Assembly (NCBI GenBank): GCA_020072805.1
Contig: JAIQGC010000033.1
Location: 1 to 44,224, forward strand
Length of the DNA stretch: 44,224 nucleotides
Direction: 5' to 3'
Source of the DNA: Terriglobia bacterium
GTDB lineage: Bacteria; Acidobacteriota; Terriglobia; Acidiferrales; UBA7541
The notes beneath the pieces were generated by a model. That model ran no database searches, was not told where the DNA came from, and was given only the letters and a program-made list of their open reading frames with translations. The position numbers were made by a program, and so were the translations under genes. The stretch's first letter is position 1; every line of letters begins with the position of its first letter. Of the stretch, positions 25,173-33,923 are shown one piece after another.

Positions 25173-25526
25173 TTGCAACTCGACGATCACCTGAAGAACC
25201 TCTTGCGCGAACTGGGACACGCCATCAACGACACGGTGAGCGAATCGGACCGCATCACCGGGGCGATCGCGGGAGTGCGGGCGCACGGCTACGACATCGT
25301 GCTGAAGCTGGACGCGACGATCGGCCTGGCCCGGCGCGACGGTTCGGAGGAACAGCCCAAGCTGACCAATCAGGACCGACGCTTCCTGGAATCGCTGCGC
25401 ATCCAGGTGGACCAGGACCTGCGCGGAGAAGAGCGCGACCGGCTGGTGGCTTCCAAGCTGGCGATGACGCCGCAGGATGTGCGCTTCCTGAAATCGCTGC
25501 GCATCGCCGTGGATGAAATGGAATGA
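25173..25526 (+). CDS. Small uncharacterised protein with an internal repeat
   Basis: 117 residues, mostly helical and charged. The open frame runs back to 24855, but TTG 25173 is chosen because aaaggagag lies 7 bp before it and the upstream part mirrors the opposite-strand gene. Two copies of one motif are visible: NQDRRFLESLRIQVDQDLR and, about 37 residues later, PQDVRFLKSLRIAVDEME. No known family recognised. It overlaps the next gene by 4 bp (atga) and likely forms an operon with it and the MEMO-like gene. Confidence 0.75.
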   Translation: MQLDDHLKNLLRELGHAINDTVSESDRITGAIAGVRAHGYDIVLKLDATIGLARRDGSEEQPKLTNQDRRFLESLRIQVDQDLRGEERDRLVASKLAMTPQDVRFLKSLRIAVDEME

Positions 25527-25915
25527 AGAGCAGGGCGCAAAACGGCTGGCGGCTGTTGCGGAAAAGCCTGGGAATCGCCGGGCTGGCCGCGCTGGGCGCG
25601 CTGAGCTGCGCGGCGCAGCAGACGCTGCCACTGGACAAGCCCATCGTCATCAAGCAAAAGCATGTAAGGGTGAAGCAGGAAGTAGGAAGGTTCAAGGGAA
25701 CGGTGATGAACGCGAACATCGCGCAAATCACGGTGCGCGGGATTGAAAACGAACTGGCCATCCGCACGTTTCCGCTTTCGCGGCCGGTTTCCGAAAAGAT
25801 GCAGCAGATCATCGACCGGGGCGGCTACCAGTACGGCGACAAGGTGACCATCGTGTACGACCCGGCGACGCAGAGAGCCCTCAAGATCAAGGGAAAACCC
25901 TCCAAAGCGCTGTGA
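25523..25915 (+). CDS. Secreted small protein of unknown function
   Basis: 130 residues. The N-terminal signal LLRKSLGIAGLAALGALSCAAQQ could be Sec or lipoprotein-like (LSCA). The mature part is beta-rich with two recognisable stretches, GRFKGTVMNANIAQITVRG and IRTFPLSRPVSEKMQQII, then a YGDKVTIVYDP strand, suggesting a small OB- or PepSY-like barrel. No family name is supported. It is translated from an ATG overlapping the upstream stop and followed 16 bp later by the MEMO-like gene. Confidence 0.75.
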   Translation: MKSRAQNGWRLLRKSLGIAGLAALGALSCAAQQTLPLDKPIVIKQKHVRVKQEVGRFKGTVMNANIAQITVRGIENELAIRTFPLSRPVSEKMQQIIDRGGYQYGDKVTIVYDPATQRALKIKGKPSKAL

Positions 25916-25931
25916 AGACAGGAGCGGAGCC

Positions 25932-26738
25932 ATGCTTCGCCTGCCAGCCGTAGCCGGAAGCTTCTACCCCTCCCAGGCGGAGAAACTCGACAAACTTGTG
26001 CGAAGGTTTAGCGCGCCAGAAGAGGGCGTGGCGCGGGTGCGCGCGAAGGCCTGCCTGACGCCGCATGCGGGATATGTGTATTCGGGAGCAGTGGCAGGAG
26101 CGGTTTTCGCGCGGCTAGAACTGCCGCGGCGATTCGTGATCCTGGGCGTGCGGCACCGTCCGCGCGGGGAGCGGGCAGCGATTCTGACCAGTGGGGCATG
26201 GCGAACGCCTCTGGGGAACGCGGCGGTGGACGAGGAACTGGGAGAAAAATTAAGCGCGGCATGCCCGCTGCTGCGCGAGGACGAAATCGCGCACAGAGAA
26301 GAGCATTCGCTGGAAGTGCAGATTCCCTTTTTGCAGACGCTGGCGCCGGGATTCACGTTCGTGCCGGTGGCGCTGGGGTCGCTGCGCTTCGAGGAGCTGG
26401 AGGAAATCGGCGCAGGGCTGGGGAAGACGCTGGCGGAAGAGCGGGACGTGCTGCTGCTGACGACCTCCGACCTCAACCACTACGAGGACGAAGCCACGAC
26501 GCTCAAGAAGGATGGACGGGCGATCGAGCGGCTGCTGGCGATGGACGCGCGGGGGCTTTTCGAGGCGTGCCGGGATGCGGAGATTTCCATGTGCGGGCTG
26601 GGGCCGGCGGTAGCCATGCTGACGGCGCTGCGCGGGCTGGGCGCACAGCGTGCCGAACTGGTGCGGCACGCCACTTCCGCGGACGTCACGGGGGATAAGA
26701 GCACCGTGGTGGGCTACGCGGGAATGATTTTTTCCTGA
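25932..26738 (+). CDS. amrB: AmmeMemoRadiSam system protein B (MEMO1 family)
   Basis: 268 residues. MEMO-like dioxygenase fold. RLPAVAGSFYP is the family start; metal-ligand histidines are in LTPHAGYVYSG and HREEHSLEVQIPFLQ, with TTSDLNHYEDE and the cysteine of ISMCGLGPA completing the pocket. AmmeMemoRadiSam loci normally add a radical-SAM gene and an AMMECR1 gene; neither is present here, so only the B component is seen. A possible physiological role in modification of an unknown target is not inferable. ATG 25932 follows ggagc. Confidence 0.93.
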   Translation: MLRLPAVAGSFYPSQAEKLDKLVRRFSAPEEGVARVRAKACLTPHAGYVYSGAVAGAVFARLELPRRFVILGVRHRPRGERAAILTSGAWRTPLGNAAVDEELGEKLSAACPLLREDEIAHREEHSLEVQIPFLQTLAPGFTFVPVALGSLRFEELEEIGAGLGKTLAEERDVLLLTTSDLNHYEDEATTLKKDGRAIERLLAMDARGLFEACRDAEISMCGLGPAVAMLTALRGLGAQRAELVRHATSADVTGDKSTVVGYAGMIFS

Positions 26739-26852
26739 AGAAAATGCAGGCGGAAGGCGCCCGAGGGATGCGCGGTGATTGTACCTGCGTTAGTCTGCAT
26801 TCTCGCGCGGAGGGTAAGTTTGCGCTGGTGAGAAGGAAAAGCCCGCCCTCTC

Positions 26853-26911
26853 CGGCTGCTGCCCGGAGTCTTGGGACTGAAGAGGGCGGCTAAAGAAATT
26901 CGGAGAGAAAT
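26853..26911 (-). repeat. Dispersed palindromic repeat, copy 2 (inverted partner at 300-358)
   Basis: Complement of 300-358 with about two mismatches. It sits between the convergent amrB and FecR-type genes, ending 5 bp before the latter's stop codon, and may act there as a bidirectional terminator-like hairpin. Confidence 0.8.
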
Positions 26912-26916
26912 GGGGT

Positions 26917-28647
26917 TTAGTGCGGGTGTGAAGGAGGAGAACTCTGCGAAGGACGCGGAGCGGATGCGGAGCGGCCTGCGCCCGATTCGCGAGCAGCGCC
27001 GGAGGAGGAACCGCCGGAGCGCGATGAGCGATCCGCGCCGGAATTGGAGCGCGCGGGGGCCGGCTGCGAATGATTGCCCGTGGAAGTAGCCGAGGAGGCG
27101 CGAGGCGGCGGTGGAGGAGTGTAGGTGCGCAGGGGAGCAGGAGGCGGAGGAGTTGCGCGAGAGGAGCGCGGGGTAGCCGCGGCGGAGTCCACGCGTGGAG
27201 CGGCTTCCGTTGTGCGGGCATTCACGGCCGCAGGCGCGACCTCCGAGCGAACGGAGGCGGGCGCGACGGGTTGCGCGGAGGCAGCGGCCGGGACGGAATC
27301 CGGGTTCGCAGGGCTGCCGGGAACCGCCGTGTTGGCATTGACGAATTTGCGTTCCTTGGAATCGTACTGAATGGAAGAGCCCTGGCTGCCCTGGACAGCG
27401 CCGGTGGCGGCTAGTGTTCGCGAAACGCGAACGGGCGGGATACCGCGCGTGATGGCCGGAGCCAGAGCATCCTGCTGCGGCGACTTCAGGACCTTCCAGG
27501 CTGCGCGAGCGTTGCTGGAGCTTTGTCCGACGCTGTGAATGGGAACGCCGGCCGTGCCGATGACGCCCTGCGAAAGATTGAGGGGAGACTTGCCGCGTCT
27601 ATCCAGCGGATGCAGAGGCACAATGCCGGTCGTGCCGCCCGAATGCACCCAAACGGCGGTGGAAGGCCGCCAGGCGGGAGCGCCCCAGCCGGAAAAACCG
27701 CTGGGCACCCAAATCCAGCCATAGGACGGATCAAAAATCCAACTGCCGAAGTGATAGGGAACCCAGCCCCAGGGTTCATAGCTGACCCAGGTCCAACCCA
27801 TGAAGGGATCGAAGAACCAGTTGCCGGTGGTGAAAGGCGACCAGCCCAGGCCCACGCCGGAGGGGCGCCAGCAGTAGCCATAGCCCGCATAGGAAAACCA
27901 GCCGCCGTAGGAGTAGAGATCGGCGAAACCGGAACTGTAGTAGGGAGAGCTGACATAGGTCAGCGAGGAGGCCGCGGCGGTATTGGCGGCGTCGGCGCGA
28001 TAGGAAACCCAGGCGTCGAACTCATCCTTGGCGGGGAGCTGACCGGCGGGCGGGATGGCCGTGGCATCGGGACCGAAGGCCAGGCTCTCGCCGCTGTTTA
28101 ATTCGGAGGTGAGGGACTTGGCGACGATCTTCACGCGGCCTTTGCGCACGGCAATGGTGCTGCCGTCATCGAAATTTTCCATGCGGAAAAGGCCGCGGCC
28201 GGCGGGTTCGGCGGTGAAGTCCGCGCCGGTGACGCTGAAGAAATCACCGCGGGCGGGCTGGACGCTGAAGGAAGCGGTGCCCTGGCGGAGGACCAGGCGG
28301 GTGATGCGCGCGCCATCGTCGAGGGAAAGATCGAAGAACTCGAGGACGGAGTTTTCGGCGAGAAAAGCGACGGCGCCACTTTCGAATTCGACTTCGGCGC
28401 GGCCCTGCAAGGTGGCCAGAACGTAGCCCTGGCGGATGGGAAGGTTGGCGACGGCGGCTTCCCAGGCAATGTTCTGTCCGGCCAGGGGGTCGCTGGTGGC
28501 GGAGCGGGTGAAGCTCACTTCACCCTGCACAAAACTCAAGCGCACGATGCGGGCCTGACTGGGAGAGGCGTCCACGGGAGGCGCGGCGGCGAAAAGCAGA
28601 GCGGAAAGAGGAAGGCACAGGAGAAACAAACGTTGCATTTTCATCAT
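26917..28647 (-). CDS. Secreted FecR-domain protein with WxWVPY repeats (DUF6600-like)
   Basis: 576 residues. A signal peptide (LFLLCLPLSALLFAAAPPVDA) is followed by a FecR-like beta domain to about residue 195 (VQGEVSFTR, VLATLQGRAEVEFESG, TIAVRKGRVKIVA). About 240-320 is a tryptophan/tyrosine-rich tandem repeat: WFFDPFMGWTWVSYEPWGW, then VPYHFGSWIFDPSYGWIWVPS. The last 150 residues are low-complexity Pro/Ser/Ala/Arg. This layout is frequent in Acidobacteriota and predicted to be periplasmic or cell-surface. It is not a sigma regulator since no cytoplasmic anti-sigma helix is present. It diverges from the TonB receptor across a 263-bp gap. Confidence 0.85.
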   Translation of the reverse strand: MMKMQRLFLLCLPLSALLFAAAPPVDASPSQARIVRLSFVQGEVSFTRSATSDPLAGQNIAWEAAVANLPIRQGYVLATLQGRAEVEFESGAVAFLAENSVLEFFDLSLDDGARITRLVLRQGTASFSVQPARGDFFSVTGADFTAEPAGRGLFRMENFDDGSTIAVRKGRVKIVAKSLTSELNSGESLAFGPDATAIPPAGQLPAKDEFDAWVSYRADAANTAAASSLTYVSSPYYSSGFADLYSYGGWFSYAGYGYCWRPSGVGLGWSPFTTGNWFFDPFMGWTWVSYEPWGWVPYHFGSWIFDPSYGWIWVPSGFSGWGAPAWRPSTAVWVHSGGTTGIVPLHPLDRRGKSPLNLSQGVIGTAGVPIHSVGQSSSNARAAWKVLKSPQQDALAPAITRGIPPVRVSRTLAATGAVQGSQGSSIQYDSKERKFVNANTAVPGSPANPDSVPAAASAQPVAPASVRSEVAPAAVNARTTEAAPRVDSAAATPRSSRATPPPPAPLRTYTPPPPPRASSATSTGNHSQPAPARSNSGADRSSRSGGSSSGAARESGAGRSASAPRPSQSSPPSHPH

Positions 28648-28772
28648 AAACCCCTCACCGGGAGGATGAAGACCGAAAGAAGAGCGGCCCGCGGCGTGGA
28701 TTGACCGGGCGACCTTGTTTCATCCAAGACCATGGTCTCGCCACGGGCCTGCGGCGTCAATGACTTGTTTTC

Positions 28773-28801
28773 TTGACAGAAGCGGCGGGGAAGGCTACTT
28801 T
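28773..28801 (+). promoter_or_regulatory. Sigma70-type promoter for the TonB-dependent receptor
   Basis: TTGACA (28773-28778), 17-nt spacer, TACTTT (28796-28801). It leaves a leader of about 100 nt before ATG 28911; no riboswitch motif was recognised in it. Confidence 0.6.
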
Positions 28802-28910
28802 CTATGGTTTAAGGGGACAGTGTTCATCTCGGCTTTCAGTCTTCAGCAGGGTCCGGTTGGGGTGAATTGCCGGCAGGGGAATTTCAACAAATTCAGAAAA
28901 CGAGGTAGTC

Positions 28911-31900
28911 ATGCGAGCCATAGTGAAGGCTTTGGTGGTGGTATTGATGATTGCGGCGCTGGCGGGAGGCCTGACCTATGGCCAGGGCGGCGCGACGGGC
29001 GCGATCAACCTGACCGTGGAGGATTCCACGGGCGGGTGGATTGCCGCGGCGGACGTGCAGGTGATTGACGCGCGCACGGAAGCCGTAACGCGCAAAGTGC
29101 AGACGGGCGCGGACGGGACCATCAATATCGCGCTGCTGCCGCCGGGAAGGTACCGGCTGGTGGTGAACAAGGCGGGATTCTCCGAGGCTCGCGCGTCGAA
29201 TATTGAAGTGCGCGTGACGGAAACGGCCAGCGTGACCATTGCGCTGAAGGCCGGCGCGGTCACCGAGAAGGTGGAAATCACGGCGGAAGTGCTGACGGTG
29301 AATACCACCAGCGCGACGACGGGCGCATCGCTGGGCAGTTCCGTGGTGCAGGAATTGCCGCTGGCCACGCAGAACTACCAGCAGTTGCTTTCTCTTTCTG
29401 CGGGGGCTTCGAGTGAACTGAACGCTTCGGCGCAACTGGGGCGCGGCAACGTGCGCGTGATCGTCAACGGGCAGCGCGAGGACAACAACAACTACCTGAT
29501 CGAGGGGATCAGCGCGGACGACTACAACATTTCGCAGTCCACGAACATTCCGCTGCCCAATCCGGACGTGATTCAGGAGTTCAAGATTCAGACGGCGCTG
29601 TATGACGCCAGCCAGGGGCGCAACGGCGGGGGCAACGTGAACGCCATTTTCAAGTCGGGCGGCAAGGGCTTTCATGGCGACGTTTATGAATATTTCCGCA
29701 ATGACGTGTTCAACGCCAACGAGTTCTTCCTGAATCGCGCCGGGCAGAGCCGGCCTTCGGTGAAGCAGAACATTTTCGGGGCCAGCGCGGGCGGGCCCTT
29801 GGGCACGGAAAAGTTCGGTTATATTTTCGTGAACTACCAGGGGTCGCGGCAGCGCAGCGCGCTCTCGCCGGGCACTTCCATTAACAACCCGGCATTCCCG
29901 ATTATTCCCGGGGGAGTTCGCGACGCGACGATGCTGGCAAACGCGTTCAGTTCTCCGGCGACGGCGCCAACCGTATTGAACCCCGCCGGCTGCGCTGCCA
30001 ACGTCATTACGGTTGACCCCGTAATCCTGAACCTGATGCTAACCAAGAATGACCAGTTCGGCGGCGATCCCAATGGCTACATGTTGCCCTCGCTTCCGGG
30101 AATAGCGGGAGTCACCGTCGATCCAGACACCTGCGCGGCTACCGTAAATTCTGCTCCGCTCACCATCAGCAAGCCGGGTAAATATACGGATGACCAGTTC
30201 ACGACAAGCTGGGACCGGGAATTCCGCGGCGGTTCGGACAAGATTTCCGCACGCTTCTTTCTCTCCAACTCGGAATCCTACCTGCCTTTCGGCGCGGGGG
30301 GCCTGCAGGCCTCCTTCGGTGGCACACTGGCCAGCAGCATCAGCTCGACAGACCTGAACTTCCCATACGACCTGCCAGTTTACTCGCGCTTTTTCAGCGT
30401 CAGCGAAACGCACCTGTTTTCGCCGACGCTGGTGAATGACTTCCGCTTCGGGCTGGTGCGCATCAACAACCCGATGATCAACGTTCCGCCGCTGGGCGCT
30501 ACCGCGACGGACCTGGGAATTGACCGCCCGACCAACAACGTGACCACTTCCATGTACAAGTTCACGCTGGCGAGTTCAGGCATGCAGATCGGCCCGACGC
30601 CTCCTTCCGACCAGTCCCAGGCGCAGAACGATTTTCACTTCGTGGACAACCTGAGCTGGGTGAGGGGAGCGCATTCGTTCCGGTTTGGCGGGGAAGTCAC
30701 GCACGTAAGACTGGACAAATTGTTTCCACAGGTCTTCAACGGGCAACTCTTCATCGTCAATGACACTGCGGGAGGGCTCACCGATTGGCAGAAGTTCATG
30801 AGCGGCCAGGTGGATTTCAGCTTCGGAGGCGGCGGCGTGTATGACCACCAGTACCGCACCAACGACTACGGATTCTTCGCTCAGGACGACTGGAAAGTGA
30901 CCCGCGACCTGACCCTGAATTTGGGCCTGCGCTTCGAACTCATGGGAGCGTTCAAGGACAATCTCTGCCATCTGGGCAACATGGATCCCAACCTAGCCAA
31001 TGCCGGGCAGAATCCTTATGTCTATCCCCCCTGCGTGACGGCTTTGAATATTCCCGGGCTGACCGCTTCGGGGAAAAACAATACGGCCTATGACAACGCC
31101 TACGCCAAGGATTACGGCCCGCGCTTCGGCGTTGCGTGGGACGTTTTCGGCAAGCACAAGACCACGGTGCGCGGAGGATACGGCATCTACTACACCAAGG
31201 AAGATACGGCGGCGATTGACCAGTTGACGTTTAACCCGCCCTTCCTACCGGTGGCCTTCGGGCCGGGCCAGGCCGGCTGCCTGGGATCCTTTTTCTCCGC
31301 TACTCCGCTGGTCGGCTGCCCCTCTCCCAACATCAATGCGCTGCCTCCGGGCGGCGTGATTGACGCGAACTTCGTGCCGTGCTACGCGCTCTTGCAGGGC
31401 TTCGTGGGCAACGACACAAACCAGTCGCCGAACTACGCTTGCAACGGCCCGGGAATTCCGACCACCAACGTTTTTGCGCTGACGCTGCCGCGGAAGTTTG
31501 TTTCGCCGAACACGCAGCAGTGGAACCTGGGCATCCAGCGCTCGATTGGAAAAGACTGGGTGATCGAGGTGGGATACACGGGAACGCATGCGGTGCATCT
31601 GCGCGAGACGCGCACGAGCCTGCAGGCGCGGCGGGCCAGCGTGGCCAATCCGGTGGTGCTGACCGACGTAAACAACGTGCAGTGGACCATCACCACGAAC
31701 ACGTTCGGCAACGCTCCGGCGCGCTCGCGCGCACTGGGCATCAACGGCTGGGGCGGCTTCCAACTCTTCGCCAATGATGCTTTCTCGCACTATCATTCGC
31801 TGCAGACCACGGTTTCGCGGCGGTGGTCCGCGGGTTATTTCCAAGCAGCATACACATGGTCGAAATCGACCGACGCCACATCCAGCGGCAACACCGCGCT

Positions 31901-32567
31901 GAATACCGCGTTCAACGACGAGTCCACGATGGACGCTTCGCGCGGGCTTTCCGATTTCGACCGGACGCACCGTTTGAGCGTTACCTACCGCTACGACCTG
32001 CCCTTCTTCAGCAAGGCCGATGGATGGCAGCACGCTCTGCTCGCCAACTGGGCGGTCAGCGGCGTCACCATTTTGCAATCCGGTTCGCCTTTCTCAATCA
32101 TCGATTCCGGAGCGGGCACAGCCTTTCTCGTTCCCGGTCTCGCCGCACTGACCCTAGGCGCGCAACTGGCTCCGGGAGGCTCGATTGCCGCCGGGACGAC
32201 CAGCGGGGATATCCATCAAAGGTTGGATGGTTATCTCAATGCGGCCAATTTCACCACGGCACCGCTCATGGACGCGGCCGCCTGCGCACTCGACGGCAAC
32301 TTCTGCACGACGGACTTCGGCAACCTGGGACGCAACATCTACCGCGGACCGCGCCAGCAGAACTGGGATTTCTCGCTCATCAAGAACATCAAGCTGAATG
32401 AGCGGAACTCGATGCGCTTCACGGCGGACTTCTTTAACGTCTGGAACCACGCCAATTTCGGCAACCCTTCCGTTACCGACGTGGAAAACCCCGGCGGCTT
32501 CGGAAAAATCTTCTCGACGGTGGGAACGCCGCGGCTGATTCAGTTCTCACTGCGGTGGGCGTTCTAA
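28911..32567 (+). CDS. TonB-dependent receptor, Oar-like, with carboxypeptidase-regulatory domain
   Basis: 1,218 residues, outer membrane. A signal peptide (ALVVVLMIAALAGGLTYGQ) leads to an Ig-like carboxypeptidase-regulatory domain (TGAINLTVEDSTGGWIAAAD, LPPGRYRLVVNKAGF). A plug follows (LATQNYQQLLSLSAGASSE, VIVNGQREDNNNYLIEG), then a long beta-barrel (GFHGDVYEYFRNDVFNANEF; FFAQDDWKVTRDLTLNLGLR) ending in IQFSLRWAF, a terminal aromatic barrel strand. This is the dominant receptor type of Acidobacteriota, thought to take up large substrates such as oligosaccharides or peptides. The ligand cannot be told from the sequence. It has its own promoter and terminator and no SusD partner. Confidence 0.93.
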   Translation: MRAIVKALVVVLMIAALAGGLTYGQGGATGAINLTVEDSTGGWIAAADVQVIDARTEAVTRKVQTGADGTINIALLPPGRYRLVVNKAGFSEARASNIEVRVTETASVTIALKAGAVTEKVEITAEVLTVNTTSATTGASLGSSVVQELPLATQNYQQLLSLSAGASSELNASAQLGRGNVRVIVNGQREDNNNYLIEGISADDYNISQSTNIPLPNPDVIQEFKIQTALYDASQGRNGGGNVNAIFKSGGKGFHGDVYEYFRNDVFNANEFFLNRAGQSRPSVKQNIFGASAGGPLGTEKFGYIFVNYQGSRQRSALSPGTSINNPAFPIIPGGVRDATMLANAFSSPATAPTVLNPAGCAANVITVDPVILNLMLTKNDQFGGDPNGYMLPSLPGIAGVTVDPDTCAATVNSAPLTISKPGKYTDDQFTTSWDREFRGGSDKISARFFLSNSESYLPFGAGGLQASFGGTLASSISSTDLNFPYDLPVYSRFFSVSETHLFSPTLVNDFRFGLVRINNPMINVPPLGATATDLGIDRPTNNVTTSMYKFTLASSGMQIGPTPPSDQSQAQNDFHFVDNLSWVRGAHSFRFGGEVTHVRLDKLFPQVFNGQLFIVNDTAGGLTDWQKFMSGQVDFSFGGGGVYDHQYRTNDYGFFAQDDWKVTRDLTLNLGLRFELMGAFKDNLCHLGNMDPNLANAGQNPYVYPPCVTALNIPGLTASGKNNTAYDNAYAKDYGPRFGVAWDVFGKHKTTVRGGYGIYYTKEDTAAIDQLTFNPPFLPVAFGPGQAGCLGSFFSATPLVGCPSPNINALPPGGVIDANFVPCYALLQGFVGNDTNQSPNYACNGPGIPTTNVFALTLPRKFVSPNTQQWNLGIQRSIGKDWVIEVGYTGTHAVHLRETRTSLQARRASVANPVVLTDVNNVQWTITTNTFGNAPARSRALGINGWGGFQLFANDAFSHYHSLQTTVSRRWSAGYFQAAYTWSKSTDATSSGNTALNTAFNDESTMDASRGLSDFDRTHRLSVTYRYDLPFFSKADGWQHALLANWAVSGVTILQSGSPFSIIDSGAGTAFLVPGLAALTLGAQLAPGGSIAAGTTSGDIHQRLDGYLNAANFTTAPLMDAAACALDGNFCTTDFGNLGRNIYRGPRQQNWDFSLIKNIKLNERNSMRFTADFFNVWNHANFGNPSVTDVENPGGFGKIFSTVGTPRLIQFSLRWAF

Positions 32568-32594
32568 GCGGGAAGGGCAATTCGGAAGAAGGAG

Positions 32595-32622
32595 CGGGGC
32601 ACGAGCAATCGTGCCCCGTTTT
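32595..32622 (+). terminator. Rho-independent terminator after the TonB receptor
   Basis: cggggcacga-gcaa-tcgtgccccg (32595-32618), a perfect 10-bp stem with a GCAA loop, then TTTT. It begins 27 bp after the stop. Confidence 0.93.
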
Positions 32623-32669
32623 GTTGTTCGCGGCATTTGCGGCGAAGTGATAGGATGGGACGTTCGGCC

Positions 32670-33854
32670 ATGGGAAAAATCGCATCACGCGTTTCACAAC
32701 TGAACGGCGAGGGCGCGCTGGCGGTGAATGTGCGCGCGCGGGAGCTCGAGCGCCAGGGGCGTTCGATCATTCACCTGGAACTGGGCGAGCCGGATTTTCA
32801 TCCCGCGGCGCCGGTGGTGGATGCGCTGCGCGAGGCCGCGGCCGCGGGGCGCGACCGCTACTGCGCGACGCGCGGAATCATGCCGTTGCGCGAGGCCGTG
32901 GCCGAGTATCTTGGGCGGACGCGGCGGCTCCCGGTGACTCCGCAGGAAGTGCTGATCGCGCCGGGGTGCAAGATGGCGCTTTCGCTGGCGATGATGGCGC
33001 TGATCGAGCCGGGCGACGAAATTCTTTATCCCGATCCCAGCTTTCCGATTTATCCCTCGTTCACGCGCGGCCTGGGCGCCGTGCCCGTACCGTTTCATTT
33101 GATCGAGAAGAACCGGTTTCAGCCGGACCTGGCGGAGATTGCCGCGCGGATCACACCGCGGACGCGCATGATAATTTTCAATTCGCCGAACAATCCCACC
33201 GGTACGGTGTACACGAAGGAAGTTCTGGCGGGAATCGCACGGCTGGCCGTGCAGCATGATTTGTGGGTGATTTCCGACGAAATCTACGCGCGCATTTTGT
33301 TCAGCGGCGCGTACGGCTCAATTCGCGCGCTCGCGGGAATGGCCGAACGCACGGTGATCATTGACGGATTTTCGAAAAGCTTCGCGATGACCGGATGGCG
33401 GCTGGGCTACGCGGTGGCTCCCGTGGAAGTAATTGACGCGATGGACCTGCTGGTGCTGAACACGTTCACCTGCGCGGCGGAGTTCACGCAGGTGGCGGCA
33501 GTCGAGGCGCTGCGCGATTCCACCGGAGCGGTGGAGGCCATGGTGGGGGAATACCGCCGGCGGCGCGATCTGTTTGTGGCCGGCTTGAACCGCGTTCCGG
33601 GATTCCGCTGCGTTTCTCCGGAGGGGGCTTTCTACGCCTGGGTCAATATCGAAGACACGGGCCTGAGCGCGGAGAAGGTCGCGACGCTGCTGCTGGAAGA
33701 GGGCGGAGTGGCGGGAATCGCGGGAGCGGCGTTTGGCGCCGAGGGCGCGAAGTATCTGCGGTTTTCGCTGGTGAGCGCGAGCCATCTGCTGGAAGAGGCG
33801 CTGGCGCGGATCGAGCGTGTTTCCGCGCACTGGCGCGCGGCAGTGACACGCTAG
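32670..33854 (+). CDS. PLP-dependent class I/II aminotransferase
   Basis: About 394 residues, aspartate-aminotransferase fold type I. The signatures HLELGEPDFHPAAPVV, ILYPDPSFPIYPSF and IIFNSPNNPTGTVY are present. The PLP lysine is in DGFSKSFAMTGWRLGYAVAP, and the carboxylate-binding arginine is in YLRFSLVSA. The substrate range is unclear; aspartate, alanine or aromatic amino acids are all possible. ATG 32670 gives the usual KIASRVSQLNGEGALAVN start; ATG 32655 and TTG 32637 are in-frame alternatives. Confidence 0.92.
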   Translation: MGKIASRVSQLNGEGALAVNVRARELERQGRSIIHLELGEPDFHPAAPVVDALREAAAAGRDRYCATRGIMPLREAVAEYLGRTRRLPVTPQEVLIAPGCKMALSLAMMALIEPGDEILYPDPSFPIYPSFTRGLGAVPVPFHLIEKNRFQPDLAEIAARITPRTRMIIFNSPNNPTGTVYTKEVLAGIARLAVQHDLWVISDEIYARILFSGAYGSIRALAGMAERTVIIDGFSKSFAMTGWRLGYAVAPVEVIDAMDLLVLNTFTCAAEFTQVAAVEALRDSTGAVEAMVGEYRRRRDLFVAGLNRVPGFRCVSPEGAFYAWVNIEDTGLSAEKVATLLLEEGGVAGIAGAAFGAEGAKYLRFSLVSASHLLEEALARIERVSAHWRAAVTR

Positions 33855-33923
33855 CGAGCGGGCGAACGCGACACCATTTTTGAATTTTTGCAACAACTGT
33901 TTCTCTGGCGAGGTGAACCTAAA

